This document shows positions 22,501 through 35,171 of a DNA stretch of 62,000 bases, one piece after another. The position numbers were made by a program, and so were the translations under genes. Below the pieces are notes generated by a model. The model had not been told where the DNA came from. It searched no databases and worked only from the letters and a program-made list of their open reading frames with translations. Location of the stretch: the NCBI GenBank assembly GCA_015680685.1, contig MNCI01004609.1, positions 62,142 to 124,141 on the forward strand, given 5' to 3'. How positions within the stretch are numbered: position 1 is the first letter of the stretch; each line of letters opens with the position of its first letter. Source of the DNA: Gnetum montanum. Taxonomy: Eukaryota > Streptophyta > Gnetopsida > Gnetales > Gnetaceae.

Positions 22501-24270
22501 AAGCACATTAAATCTACAATGGGTACATATTTTACAATTTCCAATGAAATTTTGTCTTGAATTATACATATACATTGAAATAGTCATTGTGCATTACCTC
22601 ATATTATTCATTACCATTGTTACCTTCTTTTCCTAGATTTAGTCATTTGTGTTGAATCAATGTATGCATTGTGCATTAAAATCTAACCTATCTTCTCCTC
22701 TTCTAAATCTTACCAGAAACTTCATTTCATTGTTAAGTGGCAAGCAAGCAATCAAGATACATGGCATCAGCATGACAAATAGACCATAAAAAGCAAGGGA
22801 GTATGGATGAATAAACAAACACATGGAAATCACGAAAGGGCTACTTTGGTAACCAAAGGCCAAAGGGCCAAGTTTGGGTCATATTGATAGGGGATGAGGC
22901 ATGCGAGCAAAACATTGCATTTGCATGGATTGGCCTTTGGGAGCATCAAAGGTTCCAACATGACTCACACATTCACGTTTGTTTATTGTTCATTCCTAGT
23001 TTTTACTCTTTTTCTCATCTCTCTATTGAAAAAGGAAAAAACAAAATAGGGTCGTCATCATGGGTCATAAATCATGAACATGATGATGAATGGATGCTTG
23101 TTCAACATTTTTTTAAAATTTGTTTGCTTATGAGCCAATGAAGTCCACTAGCACATGGCCAATGGCCATTAGCATGCTCATGATGCTCCATTTTTACTTT
23201 CCCCCTTCATCATGACTAGTGTCAATTCCCTACATTCAAAAGGTTTTCAATCATCATAGGTGAGCTAAGTTACTGGGGTTGTGATTAGTTTAGTTAAGTT
23301 GTGTCTTCTTATAATGTGGTCTTCTTCAACATTGCCCTACGATGCTACTCATAGGTCATTGTTGAACAAAAGTATTAGCAAACTTGATTTGTTATAAATT
23401 TCATTGAGGCTTCAGGCTTAATTTCATTCCTAGAAAATTTGGATTAAGTAACAAAAGGGCTTCATTTCATTATTGTGATTTTGGTTGTTGCAAAAATTAT
23501 ATGTTTCACCAAATTATAGCTCTTGATTAAGGAAATGGATTCAATGCTCTCTGTACCTTTGCAAATTTTCTTACTTCAATGGTGATATTGCAATATTCTA
23601 TGCAATTTTTAAGCATTAACAATATTTTGAATTTACAGTGTACGTATTCTATATTCTACAATTTTTTTATGATATATGAGATTTAATTTTTAAAAAAATT
23701 AATATATTTAAATTTTTTCTATGACATCCCCTGCTATGAACCCATCCACACTTTTTCTTAAGGCACACATACCCAAACATGTTCAAAATCACAAATCCTC
23801 GATTCCTTGCTTCCACTAATCGGATTCTTTTGATGGATTGTTCTTGGGTGTACAAATGATTGCAAGTTTACTAGTTGCTGATTAGATTTGTAAGCCCCTC
23901 TCTCCATGTCTTCCAAAGTGCACAAATGCCTTTGTGCACCTTAGATGATTATTAGACTCCTTAAGTAATCCATTCCTACACTGCTCAAAATTGTAGCCTT
24001 GGTCTACTTTAACTAGTTCATTATTTTGTGAATTGTGCATTGGTGTTTTTAGGCCTACCATCTTTTTCTCTCTTTTTTTCCTTCTTTGGCTCTTTGCCAA
24101 TTTATTCCTAGAAAACATGTAAGCCATACTCTTGTGATCTTCTTGTGTAACATCCTTTCGTAAGCTTGATGGTTTTTTTGAATCTTGAAAAGATTATATC
24201 TTTTCACTAGCACCTTGTTTACTCATGAATCATTCCCAACAAATTGATCATATTGTCAAGGCTTCCCAAG
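16600..24270. other. Long stretch without recognisable genes
   Basis: AT-rich sequence with frequent stops on both strands. Local items are an (AAAG)n microsatellite near 19,347-19,368, a degenerate repeat at 21.75-22.1 kb and partial local repeats near 16.66 and 16.84 kb. The stretch 18.1-19.3 kb has slightly higher GC content and might derive from a gene, but I could not identify one. The open frames at 20,514-20,753 and 22,884-23,141 have no recognised domain. Confidence 0.5.
21750..22120 (+). repeat. Degenerate tandem repeat with TAGAACCAA words
   Basis: A phrase like GACATGGTAGAACTATTTGG followed by TTAGAACCAAAAA and TTCTACAAGCTAA recurs about three times with a spacing of roughly 130-190 bp. 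Within it is a perfect inverted repeat, AGAACCAAAAATTGGTTCT (21,879-21,897). Its origin is unknown. Confidence 0.5.
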
Positions 24271-24277
24271 AACAATA

Positions 24278-24598
24278 TGTTGGAACTAAAATTCTTGATA
24301 GGAGTAGAAACACCCAACAACAATAAAAAAGCCTAGTAATAATAGCTCTCAATTAAGCATGCAAGAAAGAAAGAAATCTACATAAACCATTTGATCTCTA
24401 CCCATACATTTACGTTAAAAATGCAGTGAATTTATAGCTATCCTTAGGGCCAACTGGAGAAGGTTGGTAGGATTTTCTTTCAATCCTCTATTCTAGCTCT
24501 TATTGGGTTCATAAAACACGTTCATGTTCTTCCAATCTTCCACATTGGCTCTAGTTGGTACCACAAGTTATCCTCCACATGAAGAGAGATACCTAACA
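24278..24598 (-). repeat. Candidate solo LTR, Copia-like
   Basis: Read on the minus strand the block starts TGTTAGGTATCTC and ends AGTTCCAACA, with a TATA box (CTATAAAT) near its middle. These are the proportions expected of a short Copia LTR of 321 bp. The word ACAAT occurs at both borders and may be a target duplication, although it overlaps one terminus. No internal element sequence adjoins it. Confidence 0.45.
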
Positions 24599-24834
24599 AT
24601 CGGTTGTTGTTCCCATTAGATAATTACAAATAGTATGATGTGATAGGTGAGTGCCTGGGTATGTATGATGTTAATGTTTTATTGGTGTACATGAATAATA
24701 TGTTATCATGCACATGGATGTGTTTAATGTTGACATGCATGCATACTCATGTTGACAATAACATACTACGAATTACACATCCTCACATCTTTCTACCCTA
24801 TGAGGCCATGTGACTAGCATCCCCAAAAAGCCCC

Positions 24835-27720
24835 AGTTGGAAGGCACCCAAACCTTCTAGAAGGAAACAATTGCTTGTAATTTGATGTAATCAAAAGGAA
24901 GATGGTCATCCAAAATGTAGAAGATCAACTAGAAGACATTAAGACCTTCTGGAAGGAAAGAATTACTTAGAGATCATGGCTTATAAATGGAAAATGATCA
25001 ACTAGAAGCAAGGTTTTAATAACCTACAAGAACATGCTACAAGCACCCTCCTACAATCCATACTAGAAGGTGCTCAAACCTTTCAATAACGTATAATTGC
25101 TTAGATATTGTGGCTTCCAGAAGTTAGAGAATCATTCGGTTGCAAACTGTAGCTAAACTATGAGGTCGTGCAACTAGCATCCTCCTGCAATACTAACTCG
25201 AAGACATCAAAACCTTCTGAAAAGAAATAATTGATTATAATTTGATGCAACCAGAAGGAAGATGGTCATCCAAAAGGCATTAAGACCTTCTAGAAGGGAA
25301 GAATTGCATGAAGATCATGGCTTCTTGATGATAGAGGGTAAACCAGAAGTAAGGCTTTGGTAAACTATGAGCACATGCTGCTAGCACCCTCCCATAGTCC
25401 ATACCAAAAGATACTCGAACCTTTTGGTACAAAAAAATTGCTTGAAGATTGTGGCTTCTGGAAGGCAAAGCATCATTTGATTGCAAACTATAGCTAAAAT
25501 GCATGATGGTGCAACTAGCACCCTCCTGTAGTCACAACCAAAAGGTATCGAAACCTTCCAAAAGGGAACAATTACTTGTAATTTGATGTAATCAAAAGGA
25601 AGACGATCATCCAAAAGGTGGAAGATAGACCAAAAAGCATTAAGACCTTCCATGAGGGAAGAATTGGTTGGAGATTATGGCTTCTAGAAGGCAAAGGATC
25701 ATCTGGTAGCAAGGTATAGGTAAATTTTGAGCATGTGCTAGTAGCACCCTCCTACAGTCCCTACTAGAAGGCAACCTTTCAATAGAGAACAATTATTCAG
25801 AGATTCTAACTTCCAGAAGGCATAGGATCATCCAACTAAGAACTATAGCTAAACTATGTGGTGGTGCAAGTAGTACCCTCCCACAATCATAATTGGAAGG
25901 TACCAAAACCTTTTGAAAGGGAATAGTTGCTTGTAATTTGATGCAACCAAAAGGAAGAGGGTCATCTAGAATGCTAAAGATCATCTAGAAGGCATTAAGA
26001 CCTTCTAAAAGGGAAGAATTTCTTGGAGATCATGACTTCCAAATGGCACAAGGTCAACTAGAAGGGAGGTCTTGGTAAACTATGAGCACGTGCTACTAGC
26101 ACCCTCCCGAAGTTCATACCAAAAGGTATTGAAACCTTCCGGCAGGGAACAATGACTTGAAGATTCTAACTTCTAGAAGGTAGAGGGTCATCTAGTTGCA
26201 AATTGTAGCTAAACTATGAGGTGGTGCAACTCGCACACTCCTACAGTCCCAAATAGAAGGTACCAAAACCTTCTAGTAGAAAACAATTGCTTGTAATTTG
26301 ATGCAACTAGAATAGACAAGGTCATTCGAAAGGAAAAAGATTAACCAGAAGGCATTAAGACCTTCCCATAGGAAATAACTACTTGGAGATTATGGCTTCT
26401 AGATGGTGGATGGTCAACCAAAAGTAAGGTCTTTGTAAACTGCTAGCATGTGCTAGTAGCACCCTCCTGCAATCCCTCTAGGAAGGCACTCAAACCTTCC
26501 GATAGGAAATAATTGCTCAAAGATTACAAGTTTTGAAAGGCAAAGGGTCATTTGGTTGTAAACTATAGCTAAACTATGGAGTGGTGTGACTAACACCCTC
26601 CTACAATCCTAGCCGAAAGGCATAAAGACCTTTCAAAAGGGAACAATTGGTTGTAATTTGATGCAACCAGAAGGAAGATGGTCATTTGAAAGGTTGAAGA
26701 TCAACCAAAAGGCATTAAGACCTTCTAAAAGGAAATAATTGGTTGGATATCATGGCTTCTGGAAGATAGAGGATCATCCAGTAGCAAGGTATAAGTAAAC
26801 TACAAGCATGTGCTACTAGCACCTTACCACAGTCCCTACTAAAAGGCATACAAACCTTCTAGTAGGGAACAATTTCTCATAGATTATGGCTTTTGAAAGG
26901 TATAGGATCATCCGGTTACAAACTATAACTAAATTGTAGGGTGGTGTGGCTAGCACCCTCTCATAGTCCCAATTGGAGGGCACAAAGATCTTCCAAAAGG
27001 GAACAATTACTTGTAATTTTGTGTAATCAGAAGGAAGATGGTCATCTGGAAGGCCGAAGATCAACTAGAAAGCATTAAGACCTTCCGGAAGAAAATAATT
27101 GCTCGAAGATTATGGCTTCTAAAAAGAAAAGGGTCATCCAATTGTAAACTATAGCTAAACTATGGGGTGGTGTGATTAGCATCCTCCTATAGTCCTTTAT
27201 TGGAAGGCACCAAAACCTTCCAATAGGAAATAATTACTCGTAATTTTTTGTAGAAGAAAGGGACAAGATCATCTAGAAGGCCAAAGATCAATTGAAAGAC
27301 ACTAGAACCTTTTGGATGGAAAGAATTGGTTAAATATTTTGGCTTCCAAAACGTAGAGGGTCTTCTGGTAGCAAGGTATAAGTAAACTACAAGCACGTGC
27401 TACTAGCACCCTCCTATAGCCCCTACTAGAAGGCATTCAAACCTTCTAGTAGGGAATAATTGCTCAAAGATCATGACTATTGAAAGGAAGATGGTCGATT
27501 CGGAAGGCTAAATATCATCTAGAAGGAATTAAGACCTTTCATTTTTGAATAATTTCTTGAAAATTATGGCTTTTGAAAGGTAAAGGGTCAACCAATGGCA
27601 AGGTCTTGGTATACTGTAAGGAAGTGCATAGTAGCATCCTCCAAAAGGTATGGGATCATCTAGAAGGCATTCAAACTTTTCAGTAGGGAATAATTGCTTA
27701 GACACTCCACCTAGACTAAA
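24835..27720. repeat. Satellite array, ~360-bp unit of three diverged subunits
   Basis: The word ATTAAGACC recurs at 24,938, 25,279, 25,639, 25,994, 26,354, 26,714 and 27,074, with spacings of 341, 360, 355, 360, 360 and 360 bp. It then becomes irregular (a variant near 27,300, then 27,528). Within each unit three related subunits of roughly 130, 135 and 92 bp each begin with a CCTTC...GAAGG box followed by AA(C/T)AATT. Many boxes are perfect palindromes such as CCTTCTAGAAGG. The minus-strand open frames here run through the repeats only because 360 is divisible by three. Confidence 0.9.
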
Positions 27721-27780
27721 CTTTTGAAATGTTTCATGCCTTTTGGTAGGCCAAAATTACAAGAAGTTTTAATCTTCTAC

Positions 27781-27800
27781 CTAAACCCTAAACCCTAAAG
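27781..27800 (+). repeat. Short telomere-like motif
   Basis: CTAAACCCTAAACCCTAAAG, about two and a half copies of the plant telomere repeat. This is too short to mean a telomere; it may be chance or a repair scar at the edge of the satellite. Confidence 0.4.
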
Positions 27801-28900
27801 TAATGCTATGGTTCGATCCTAATGTAACACAATGTTTAAATTAACATCTAACATTAAATCATAAATGAAAAGTGCATACTCTATCTAACAATAAACATAA
27901 AAACTTGTATGATTCCTACTGTCCTTCTTAGGTTTCCTAGCATCATACTTAACCTTCATAACTTTTCCAATTAAATACTAAGTTCTTCACCACAAGTGAT
28001 GGTATATCAAGAGATTTCTATGCCTTCTATGGTAATTTTTAGTCTTAGCTTTTATATGTTCTTAGTTGTTCTGATTTATCAAGCATGAAATTTTTTATGA
28101 TTCCTAATGTCATACTAAGATTTCCAACTCATCTTACTTAACTATCATCTAATGACTATTCAAAACTTTTAAAATTACATACTAAGTTTAGACTAGAAAT
28201 GTTGGTATTCTAAGAGGTTATTCTACCTTGGGTGTTAATTTATAGTTTTTATTGTTATACATTAGGATTTTTTTTTAATATGCTATGGTTACTACAAGGT
28301 AATCCTACTTGCAACGTATCATAGTTCATGCACTAAAGTCTTCCAAAAGGTCTCATGCCTTTTGGTTGGGGTAAATTTCAAGAATTTTTGGGCTTCCAGA
28401 TGGTCAGAATGTATTCTAGTTGAAATTGTGTGTGATTGCTACTCTCAATAGCTTGCACTTTCTACAATGTGGGACGATGCTTCCCACAAGCCCTCATAAC
28501 ATATAGATCAAACTACGAGTAGCTACTTAACAACATGAGATACATTATTAAACTACGAGAAGAAAATTAAAGTCCAACTTGTAGTTTTCTATAAAATGCA
28601 ATCTACAGCATCTCACATTATAGGGTAAAATGTAAAAAAATAAAAATGAATTAGCTCAACTATTATTTTCAGTTTTACTTTCACTTTCACTTTCACTTTC
28701 ACTTGTGTGCAGCAAACATCAGGTGAGAAGTAGCATCATAGAAGGCCATGGAGCAAGGCAATAAAAATGATGTAAAACAAAAAGAAAAAAACTTGTATTC
28801 TCACTAAGATATTAGAATAAATGGTCTCCTCTCCCATGATCAATTTAGAAGGAGGAGATTTGAGAAGAGGAAAGAGCTTGTTCTTGGACTAAGGTGTTGT
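27801..28900. other. Unassigned, between satellite and element C
   Basis: No coding signal. It includes a short hexamer microsatellite, (CTTTCA)n, at 28,676-28,703. This is where the 3' end and 3' LTR of minus-strand element C would be expected, but I see no match to its 5' LTR, so that end seems deleted or too diverged. Confidence 0.5.
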
Positions 28901-28959
28901 GATTGTAACTGGTTACTTAGAACTCTACAAAGGATTTTAATTGTTGGATGTTGAACAAC

Positions 28960-30090
28960 ATGTGCTTTTGAGTGCATGTTAGATGGTATATTTTCATAGC
29001 CCTAGAAGGAAAAGTTGAGTGTATAATATATGGTCCTTCCCATAATGTTTGAAACTTAGTTCATTGAGCCACATGCATTGGATTCCAATAGAGAACATTT
29101 TCTCCTAGTTTGAATCTAACTTTCCTTATTCAAGCATTATGACATTGTTTGTGATATGCTTTGTGCACTTCATTCATCATAAGAGCTACTCTTGATTTTT
29201 GTCTAACATATTAAGGATCATTAATCTTTCTTTCTATGCTAAGTTAATGTCTAAGTCAAGCTCATATGCAATTATGAGTGTATGGAGTTTAGTTTGAATT
29301 ATAAGTTTAGGTAACTTTCCATACACTAACTCAAAGGGAGAGTAGCCTATAGAAAGTTTTCATGTTGAGCGACAAGTCCATGAGGTTGAGTTTAGTACTC
29401 CAATCTTTCCTATATCTACTAATATTTCTTATTAGTATTCTTGTGATCTTCCTATTAGTTCCTGCAACTTAACTGTTGGCTTAGAGACTATAGGATGTTG
29501 TAAGTATATGTTCTACCCCCAAGAATTACATTAACTTGTGAAAGGTAGCACCTATGAAATGGGTTTCATTATCAAAAATTGGTATTCTAGGCATACTAAA
29601 CCTATTTACCACTTGTTTCTAAAAGAAATGAGCTTCTGTGGTGGAGGAAGTATAATAAGGAAAATCTGTAGCTACAATCCATTTGATACCATAGTCAACA
29701 ACATTAATAATGTAAGAATTCCCATTGGAAATGGGAGTGATCAGTCCCATGAAATCAATCCGCCAAAGGTTGAAAGGCTCCAATAGTTGAATCCAATGTT
29801 AGGATCCTTCCATCCTATTTGTCATTCCTCTATCTCATTACAATATTTGTGTAAATGAACATAATGATGGGCATCAATAAAAAGCATAGGCCCAAAATAT
29901 CCTACCATCAAGATTTGTATGGTCGTTCTCCTTCCTACATAGTGGTCCGCACAAGGGCCTTCATGATCATCCCAAAGAACTCTTAGTTAATCTGTATTAG
30001 GTATACATCATCATACCAAGCCATCAATGAAAATTTTATAATGGTTTCCCTTTATTTCTAGGCAGTGGTTTACCTAGTAAAGGAATGACT
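28960..30090 (-). pseudogene. Integrase, element C
   Basis: Integrase inserts the element DNA into the genome. Read on the minus strand, the N-terminal zinc-binding region comes first (ADHYVGRRTT... FIDAHHYVH, about 29,830-29,960). The catalytic core follows, with the first aspartate in WRIDFMG near 29,760 and the second in FDNETHF near 29,560. The conserved tail piece IGYSPFELVYGK lies at 29,318-29,359 and a C-terminal GPY-type module (LWEGPYI) near 29,030-29,050. The position of the third catalytic residue, glutamate in the family, appears to read glycine (QVAGTN type). Many stops make it non-functional. Confidence 0.75.
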
Positions 30091-30179
30091 GCTTCCTCCT
30101 ATGGTACCATTCTATATGAATCTCCTACATGAGTAGATAAGAAAGGAATTCATCATACCAATTTATAACCCTTAGTGTT

Positions 30180-30640
30180 TGAACTTCAATTACCTTAGTA
30201 AAGAGAAGCTATCTGGAAACTGATCAAACAAGGACATTTTATCACTTGTTATCCCATCTTAAGTAAGATAGATGATCAACAACTACATTCTCAATTCCCT
30301 TTCTGTCCATCATTGTTAGATCAAACTCCTACAACATCATCAGCCACAATATAACACAAGGGCTCATCATTGGGTTGTTCATTGAGAAGTAAATTACACT
30401 ATGATTAGTGTATAAAAAATGGAATATCCCTGAGCATAGTGTCTGAGTTTCTCAAGAGCATACACCACAATCATGAGTTTATTTTCTATAGTGGTGTAAT
30501 TAAGTTGTACATCCATAATGCTTCTCCTTACAAAATGGATGAAGTATAAATGTTCTTAATCATTCATTTATTTAAGCACTACTTCCAATGCATAATTGGA
30601 TGCATTTGTCATAATATGAAGGGATTTGGACTAATTAGGG
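30180..30640 (-). pseudogene. RNase H, element C
   Basis: RNase H removes the RNA strand during reverse transcription. On the minus strand I read NASNYALEVVL, the family's DASDYA-type start with the first aspartate changed to asparagine. The tail LNYTTIENKLMIVVYALEKL follows, matching the segment that carries the conserved glutamate. It is directly downstream of RT and upstream of integrase. Stops interrupt it. Confidence 0.75.
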
Positions 30641-30885
30641 ACATATGAAATCAATGTCTCCACAAGCTTTAGTTATAAGTACCTGTATACTTATTGGCAC
30701 TCCTTGGTCCATTCTAATGCTCCATCCTTCTTAGTAAGCTCATCCAATAGTTAAGCAATTTTAAAGAATTTTTTGATGAAATACCTATAGTAACTAATAT
30801 GTCCAAGCAATGATCTCACATCTTTGATTATTTGAGGCTATCTAGTAATTCCTTAGATAACCCTTAGCTTTTCAAGATCCACCTC
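30640..30885 (-). pseudogene. Reverse transcriptase C-terminal part, element C
   Basis: The minus-strand reading begins at the border with element B, with EVDLEKL and RVI*GITR, the connection region that in B reads MDLKKVWVIQGITR. The missing N-terminal two thirds are at 50,110-50,720, on the other side of B. This shows that B inserted into this gene. Confidence 0.78.
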
Positions 30886-31797
30886 TAATGAAACAGTAAT
30901 CAGATAGGTTGCATCAACACATACCCGTTGACATAGCCCCATTGATGTATCCTCATCGATGCATATGAGGATGCATTGATATAAATACATTGATGCTGAC
31001 ATAGTCATTGCCTATATAAATTCATAAATACTTGGAATTTATGGCACTTTTCACCCATAGTCTTAGCCAAACTCTTACAGTTTCCTTTCCCTAGAGTTAG
31101 AATATTTTTTCTTTGAGTGTCCACAATGTGGATCTAAGAGATCATACAAAGTTTTATTTGAATGCCCTTGTACCTGAACACATTGGCATGATGGTAAAAA
31201 AATCTAGATTTTCTATATCCATTACAACACTTCAACTAGCTTAACATTACTTTTCTACACTATACTTTACTTGCATTTTTCATTACTATATGTAACAGTA
31301 ATTAATATTATTAATGTTGTTAACCAAAAACACATGACTATGACTACTTCAAGCATAACGTATTGACACATGGTAATCCAATCATTGGATATTTTGTATG
31401 CCCAATAATAGCCACTTAGTAACCTAGTAGTATTAACACTAGTTCAAGATGTGTATGGCAAGTGGAAATGGTTACTCCATGTTCAAATAGTTCTTTACAA
31501 GATTAGCTTATTAGTTAAGATAATTAATTGTTAAACCTTTATTTAATTATCTAGTTATTAGGATAAAAATACACTAAAAATAATTACAAAAATATTCATC
31601 ATATGCCTTAACCACACTTAACCATACGTACTAATAAAAATAAGTGTGAGTTAGGAAGATAACAATCTTGCAACTACATAATTCACTATTTAGAAATATC
31701 AGTCACTTAGATAACTAAGTCTACAAAACTTGACCAAATCACTGATGAACACTTGTGATTCGTATAGTTGAGCATATGGGATACATGTTGCTGATCA
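30886..31797 (+). repeat. Element B 5' LTR (912 bp)
   Basis: Starts TAATGAAACAG (decayed from TGATGA) and ends GCTGATCA. U3 contains several CATCGATGCA-like words; the TATA box is TATATAAA at 31,013-31,020. Confidence 0.85.
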
Positions 31798-31816
31798 TTA
31801 GTGTCATTGTCAGGAA
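31798..31816 (+). promoter_or_regulatory. Element B primer-binding site
   Basis: TTAGTGTCATTGTCAGGAAC follows the LTR directly. It resembles the tRNA-Asp site with several transitions, consistent with age. Confidence 0.65.
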
Positions 31817-31953
31817 CTTAGTTTAGCTAAGTGGACAAAATATTATTAACTAGTGAATTCATACATAAACATTGTGAGGAAAACATAGTGACATATCTCT
31901 CATGATAATAATAATAACATTATCCTAAAGGAACACCTACGTCTATTTTCAAA

Positions 31954-34500
31954 ATGGCTTCTACTCAAAGGAAAGAATCTCCACTACGTGATGACAAAAA
32001 TAATAGGCAATAGGAGAGGATGCCAAAAACTAGCATTGAAATTCCTCAATAGTTGAAAGTTATCTACGTCCATCTAGATCCATATTATTCAAACTTCTCC
32101 TTCATCCTCTATTAAGATGAAAACCTACTATAGAGAGATATGAATGGTAGCATTGGGTTATCTCCTAATTGATCCATTTTTACCATGCTCATGAAACAAA
32201 TCATGAGATTGGGTGTTGAAGTAACATGAATTGAATATGAAATGATAGATCAAATCTCTAGGGACTACTAGTCTACAGAAGTGCAACTTCACAAGGATAA
32301 ACACATGTAGGCTTGCTACCAAGCCTTAAAAGAAAAACGAGTCCCAATGCCATTATTCTTTCAACCACATAAAGATGAAAAGGAGTTTTTTTCTAGACAC
32401 TCTTAGTATATAGACTCTCTTCCTTTCTTTAAGGAGAATATCCTTCATTGACAATTGCAATCAACCTTGGAGAACCTTGGTGATGGGAAGATAGGATCCA
32501 AGGATCAAGGATCCTTAAAAGAAAAATCTCAGTCATTCATCTAAGGACAAGGATAATGACAAGGATATGGAAAAATATTAAAAGACAGATCAGGATAAGG
32601 ACCAAAGAAGATGGAATAGAAGGTACCATTATAATAGTCCTTCATCTTCATCATCCTCCTCATCATTAAATTTTGATAAGAGATGTCATGGCAAAGGTAA
32701 AGATGTGGATGGTTAAGATCATGATGGAAATTATAGGACCCACCATGATGATAGGACCTAGGATGAAAGTTAAAAAAGAGAGGAGTGAGAAAAATGCCAA
32801 GAAAGAAGGCATAGTAGAGCTCACCATTAGAAGCATAGTTATCATAGAAACCATCATGCGCATAATGATGATGATGAACCATTGTTGGCCACTAGAAACA
32901 TGCTGAGTGTTTTGGAAGTAGTTAGAGTTCCTACTTGGCATCAAAAGGATAGCAAGATTAAATGGTTAAATACAAATAATATCTCCATGTTTGAGAAAAG
33001 ATATAATGCAAATCCATAGTATAATCTACAAGCTTTCCATGATTCCTATGCTTTACAAAACATTGAAAATGACTAGCATAAGTTGAGATTGTTCCCAATG
33101 ATACTTATAAAAGAAGAAAAAAGTTGGTGCTGGTCCTTGGAACTAGAATCCATTTCCAATGGAGTACCATGTTAGAATTATTCAATAACAAATAGCAAAT
33201 GTACTCCTGAGTGTCTAATCAGAGGAAGCAAATTCAAGGATAAAAGCAAGAAAATCATGAGTCATTGAATGCAGCCCTGGGCAGGTATTACTCTATAAAG
33301 CACCAATGCCAAGGCCATGGGTTCTCTAAAAGGGAACAACCTCACCATATCATAGATGGGCTCTGGAATAAAATAAGAGAAATTCCTAGGATCTATAACC
33401 AAGGGAGACTTTCTAGGATCAAATCCCATTAGATCTAAAGGCTAATAAAATGGATGGCCAAGGAAGAAGAAGAGTTGAAGAAACAAGAAAGTCCAAAGAA
33501 GTACAACAGAGATTTCTCCATTTGTAAAATGGAGGTACATTTCTATGACATAGAGGCAAAAGCATCATTAGATGAAGTGATGTAGAAAAAGATCTTTCCT
33601 ATACAAAAAATTTTCTTTGAAATATCGACTAAGGTGGATAAAACATGGAACTTCTTAAATGAGAAGTTCCAAACTACTTTGAGAATTATAGAGGAAAAGA
33701 AAAAGCAAGAAACTAGTAAAAGAGACAAAAGGAGAAGAAGAGATATAGATAAGGGGTATTTGCAATAAAATGGTAAAGCTACCACGGTAAACGAGGTTGT
33801 CAATTTGAAAATCAATGATGATGGATGTGATATCTATCAGTAAGAACATCCAAAGGGATGTTGTCCTCTAATCTTACATCTATAAGAATTTGCAATCTAT
33901 GCCTTGAATCTAAAATTTGCAAAAAGGTAGCCACCTAAGAGATTATCTTATCCTCAAGGAAATCCAAGGTAATAGTTTTATCAAACATAGTACTCTTGAG
34001 TGGAGTGCCACCCTAACCTCAAGAGCAATATCAACAATGGAAAAATCCATAGTTGTAAAGGATGTTACTACCCAGACAACAGTACCCTTACCAATAGCTA
34101 GATCCCTATAAATACTATGTCAAGTAGCCTAGCTCTCCTCGTGGCTCTGCAAGCCATAATCCTTTCAATTACCACTACTACCCTCCAAAATATCATCAAA
34201 TCCATAGTCTATCACATGATGCTTCCTCTACTTATCCTCCTTCCTATCCATCACCCAACTCTGCACCATCAAATACCACTTGATTAACACATGTTCCATC
34301 TATGTAGGATAAGATTCCACCATAGCCACAATAAAGAAATGCAACAAGGATTATTAACTTATAGCCATATAGCCATCCAGGTGGTTCTACATCTAAAACT
34401 TGAAAAAGGACTTTCTTCAAGATCAATAATCGACCAAAACCTTCACAAACACCTATAGCTACTAACCCTACATCCACTACTTCTGAAATAACGATTAAGT
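31954..34500 (+). pseudogene. Gag polyprotein, element B (broken)
   Basis: The ATG at 31,954 opens MASTQRKESP, matching the start position of gag in A1 and A2. The N-terminal region (YSNFSFILY near 32,090), a linker rich in charged residues, a capsid core (33,140-33,460, with GRYYS-like and HHIIDGLW-like words in broken form) and a zinc-knuckle-like segment (CDIYQ then EHPKGCCP near 33,826-33,870) follow in the same order as in A2. There are many stops and frameshifts. The open frames near 32,540-32,940 on both strands are fragments or shadows of the linker. Confidence 0.75.
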
Positions 34501-34538
34501 CTCCTTCAAACCAACTATCCTTTAATGTGCATATTGTA

Positions 34539-34990
34539 ATGTTAACCCATGTAGTTGTTGATTAGATCAAGTTTGGCCATCTTCCCAGGAAACAATCTAA
34601 TCCTGAAAGTTCCCTTATCTACTCACAAATTTCTAGGAATGATCCAAGCAAGGTTGTACTTGATTCAAGTTCTAGAGTAAATTTAATCTCATAGGAAATG
34701 TACAAGACCTAGAACCTACCTTTATTAAAGAAATGCAACACCAAACTGAAGCTTGCTAATCAATTCATCACTATCTCCTTAGTATTAGCAGAGGACATCG
34801 TAATCACTATCTGTGGAAGCTCTTATCTTATCAACTTCCTGGTGATCCATGTTGCTAACTATAAGGGAGACTTTCCTATTATAATTAGAAGGGCTTATCT
34901 TAGAAAAATTGATGCTAAGATGGGGATTTGAGATCTTTACAAGGAAAGTGAATTTGGTAAAGTGGAGAAGAAGTGAGTTCCATGCATTGC
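34539..34990 (+). pseudogene. Aspartic protease, element B (active site altered)
   Basis: Begins MLTHVVVD, collinear with the protease of A1 and A2. The catalytic motif reads VLDSSSRVNLIS: the glycine of the Asp-Ser-Gly triad is replaced by serine. The second motif reads IIIRRAYL instead of IIMGRAWL. Four or more in-frame stops are present. It lies between gag and the RT linker, as in intact Ty3/gypsy elements. Confidence 0.78.
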
Positions 34991-35171
34991 ATAAAGTAAC
35001 ATAAGATGCCATTACATATAGAAAATATGGTTCATACAATGTATATCCATCAAGCTATGCAAAATGTGTGTCGAGGAATCTACAGTCCAAAAGTGCCTAT
35101 ATGCAATAACCACAAAATAGAAGGATGCCCAGTGGCTAACAACAAATGGTAGGAAAAATTTAAAGATCTAC

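Noticed and set aside
25280-27396. Series of minus-strand open frames of 60-90 codons
   Set aside because: They are the same frame of the 360-bp satellite, which is divisible by three; no ATG conservation or domain.
24835-27720. CRISPR-like array of repeats
   Set aside because: Units are contiguous, diverged, about 360 bp long, without unique spacers, in a plant-type genome.
27781-27800. Interstitial telomere
   Set aside because: Only about two and a half units; too short to infer a telomeric origin.
32541-32944. Overlapping open frames rich in His, Tyr and Met on both strands
   Set aside because: They are shadows of the charged linker in the gag remnant of element B.
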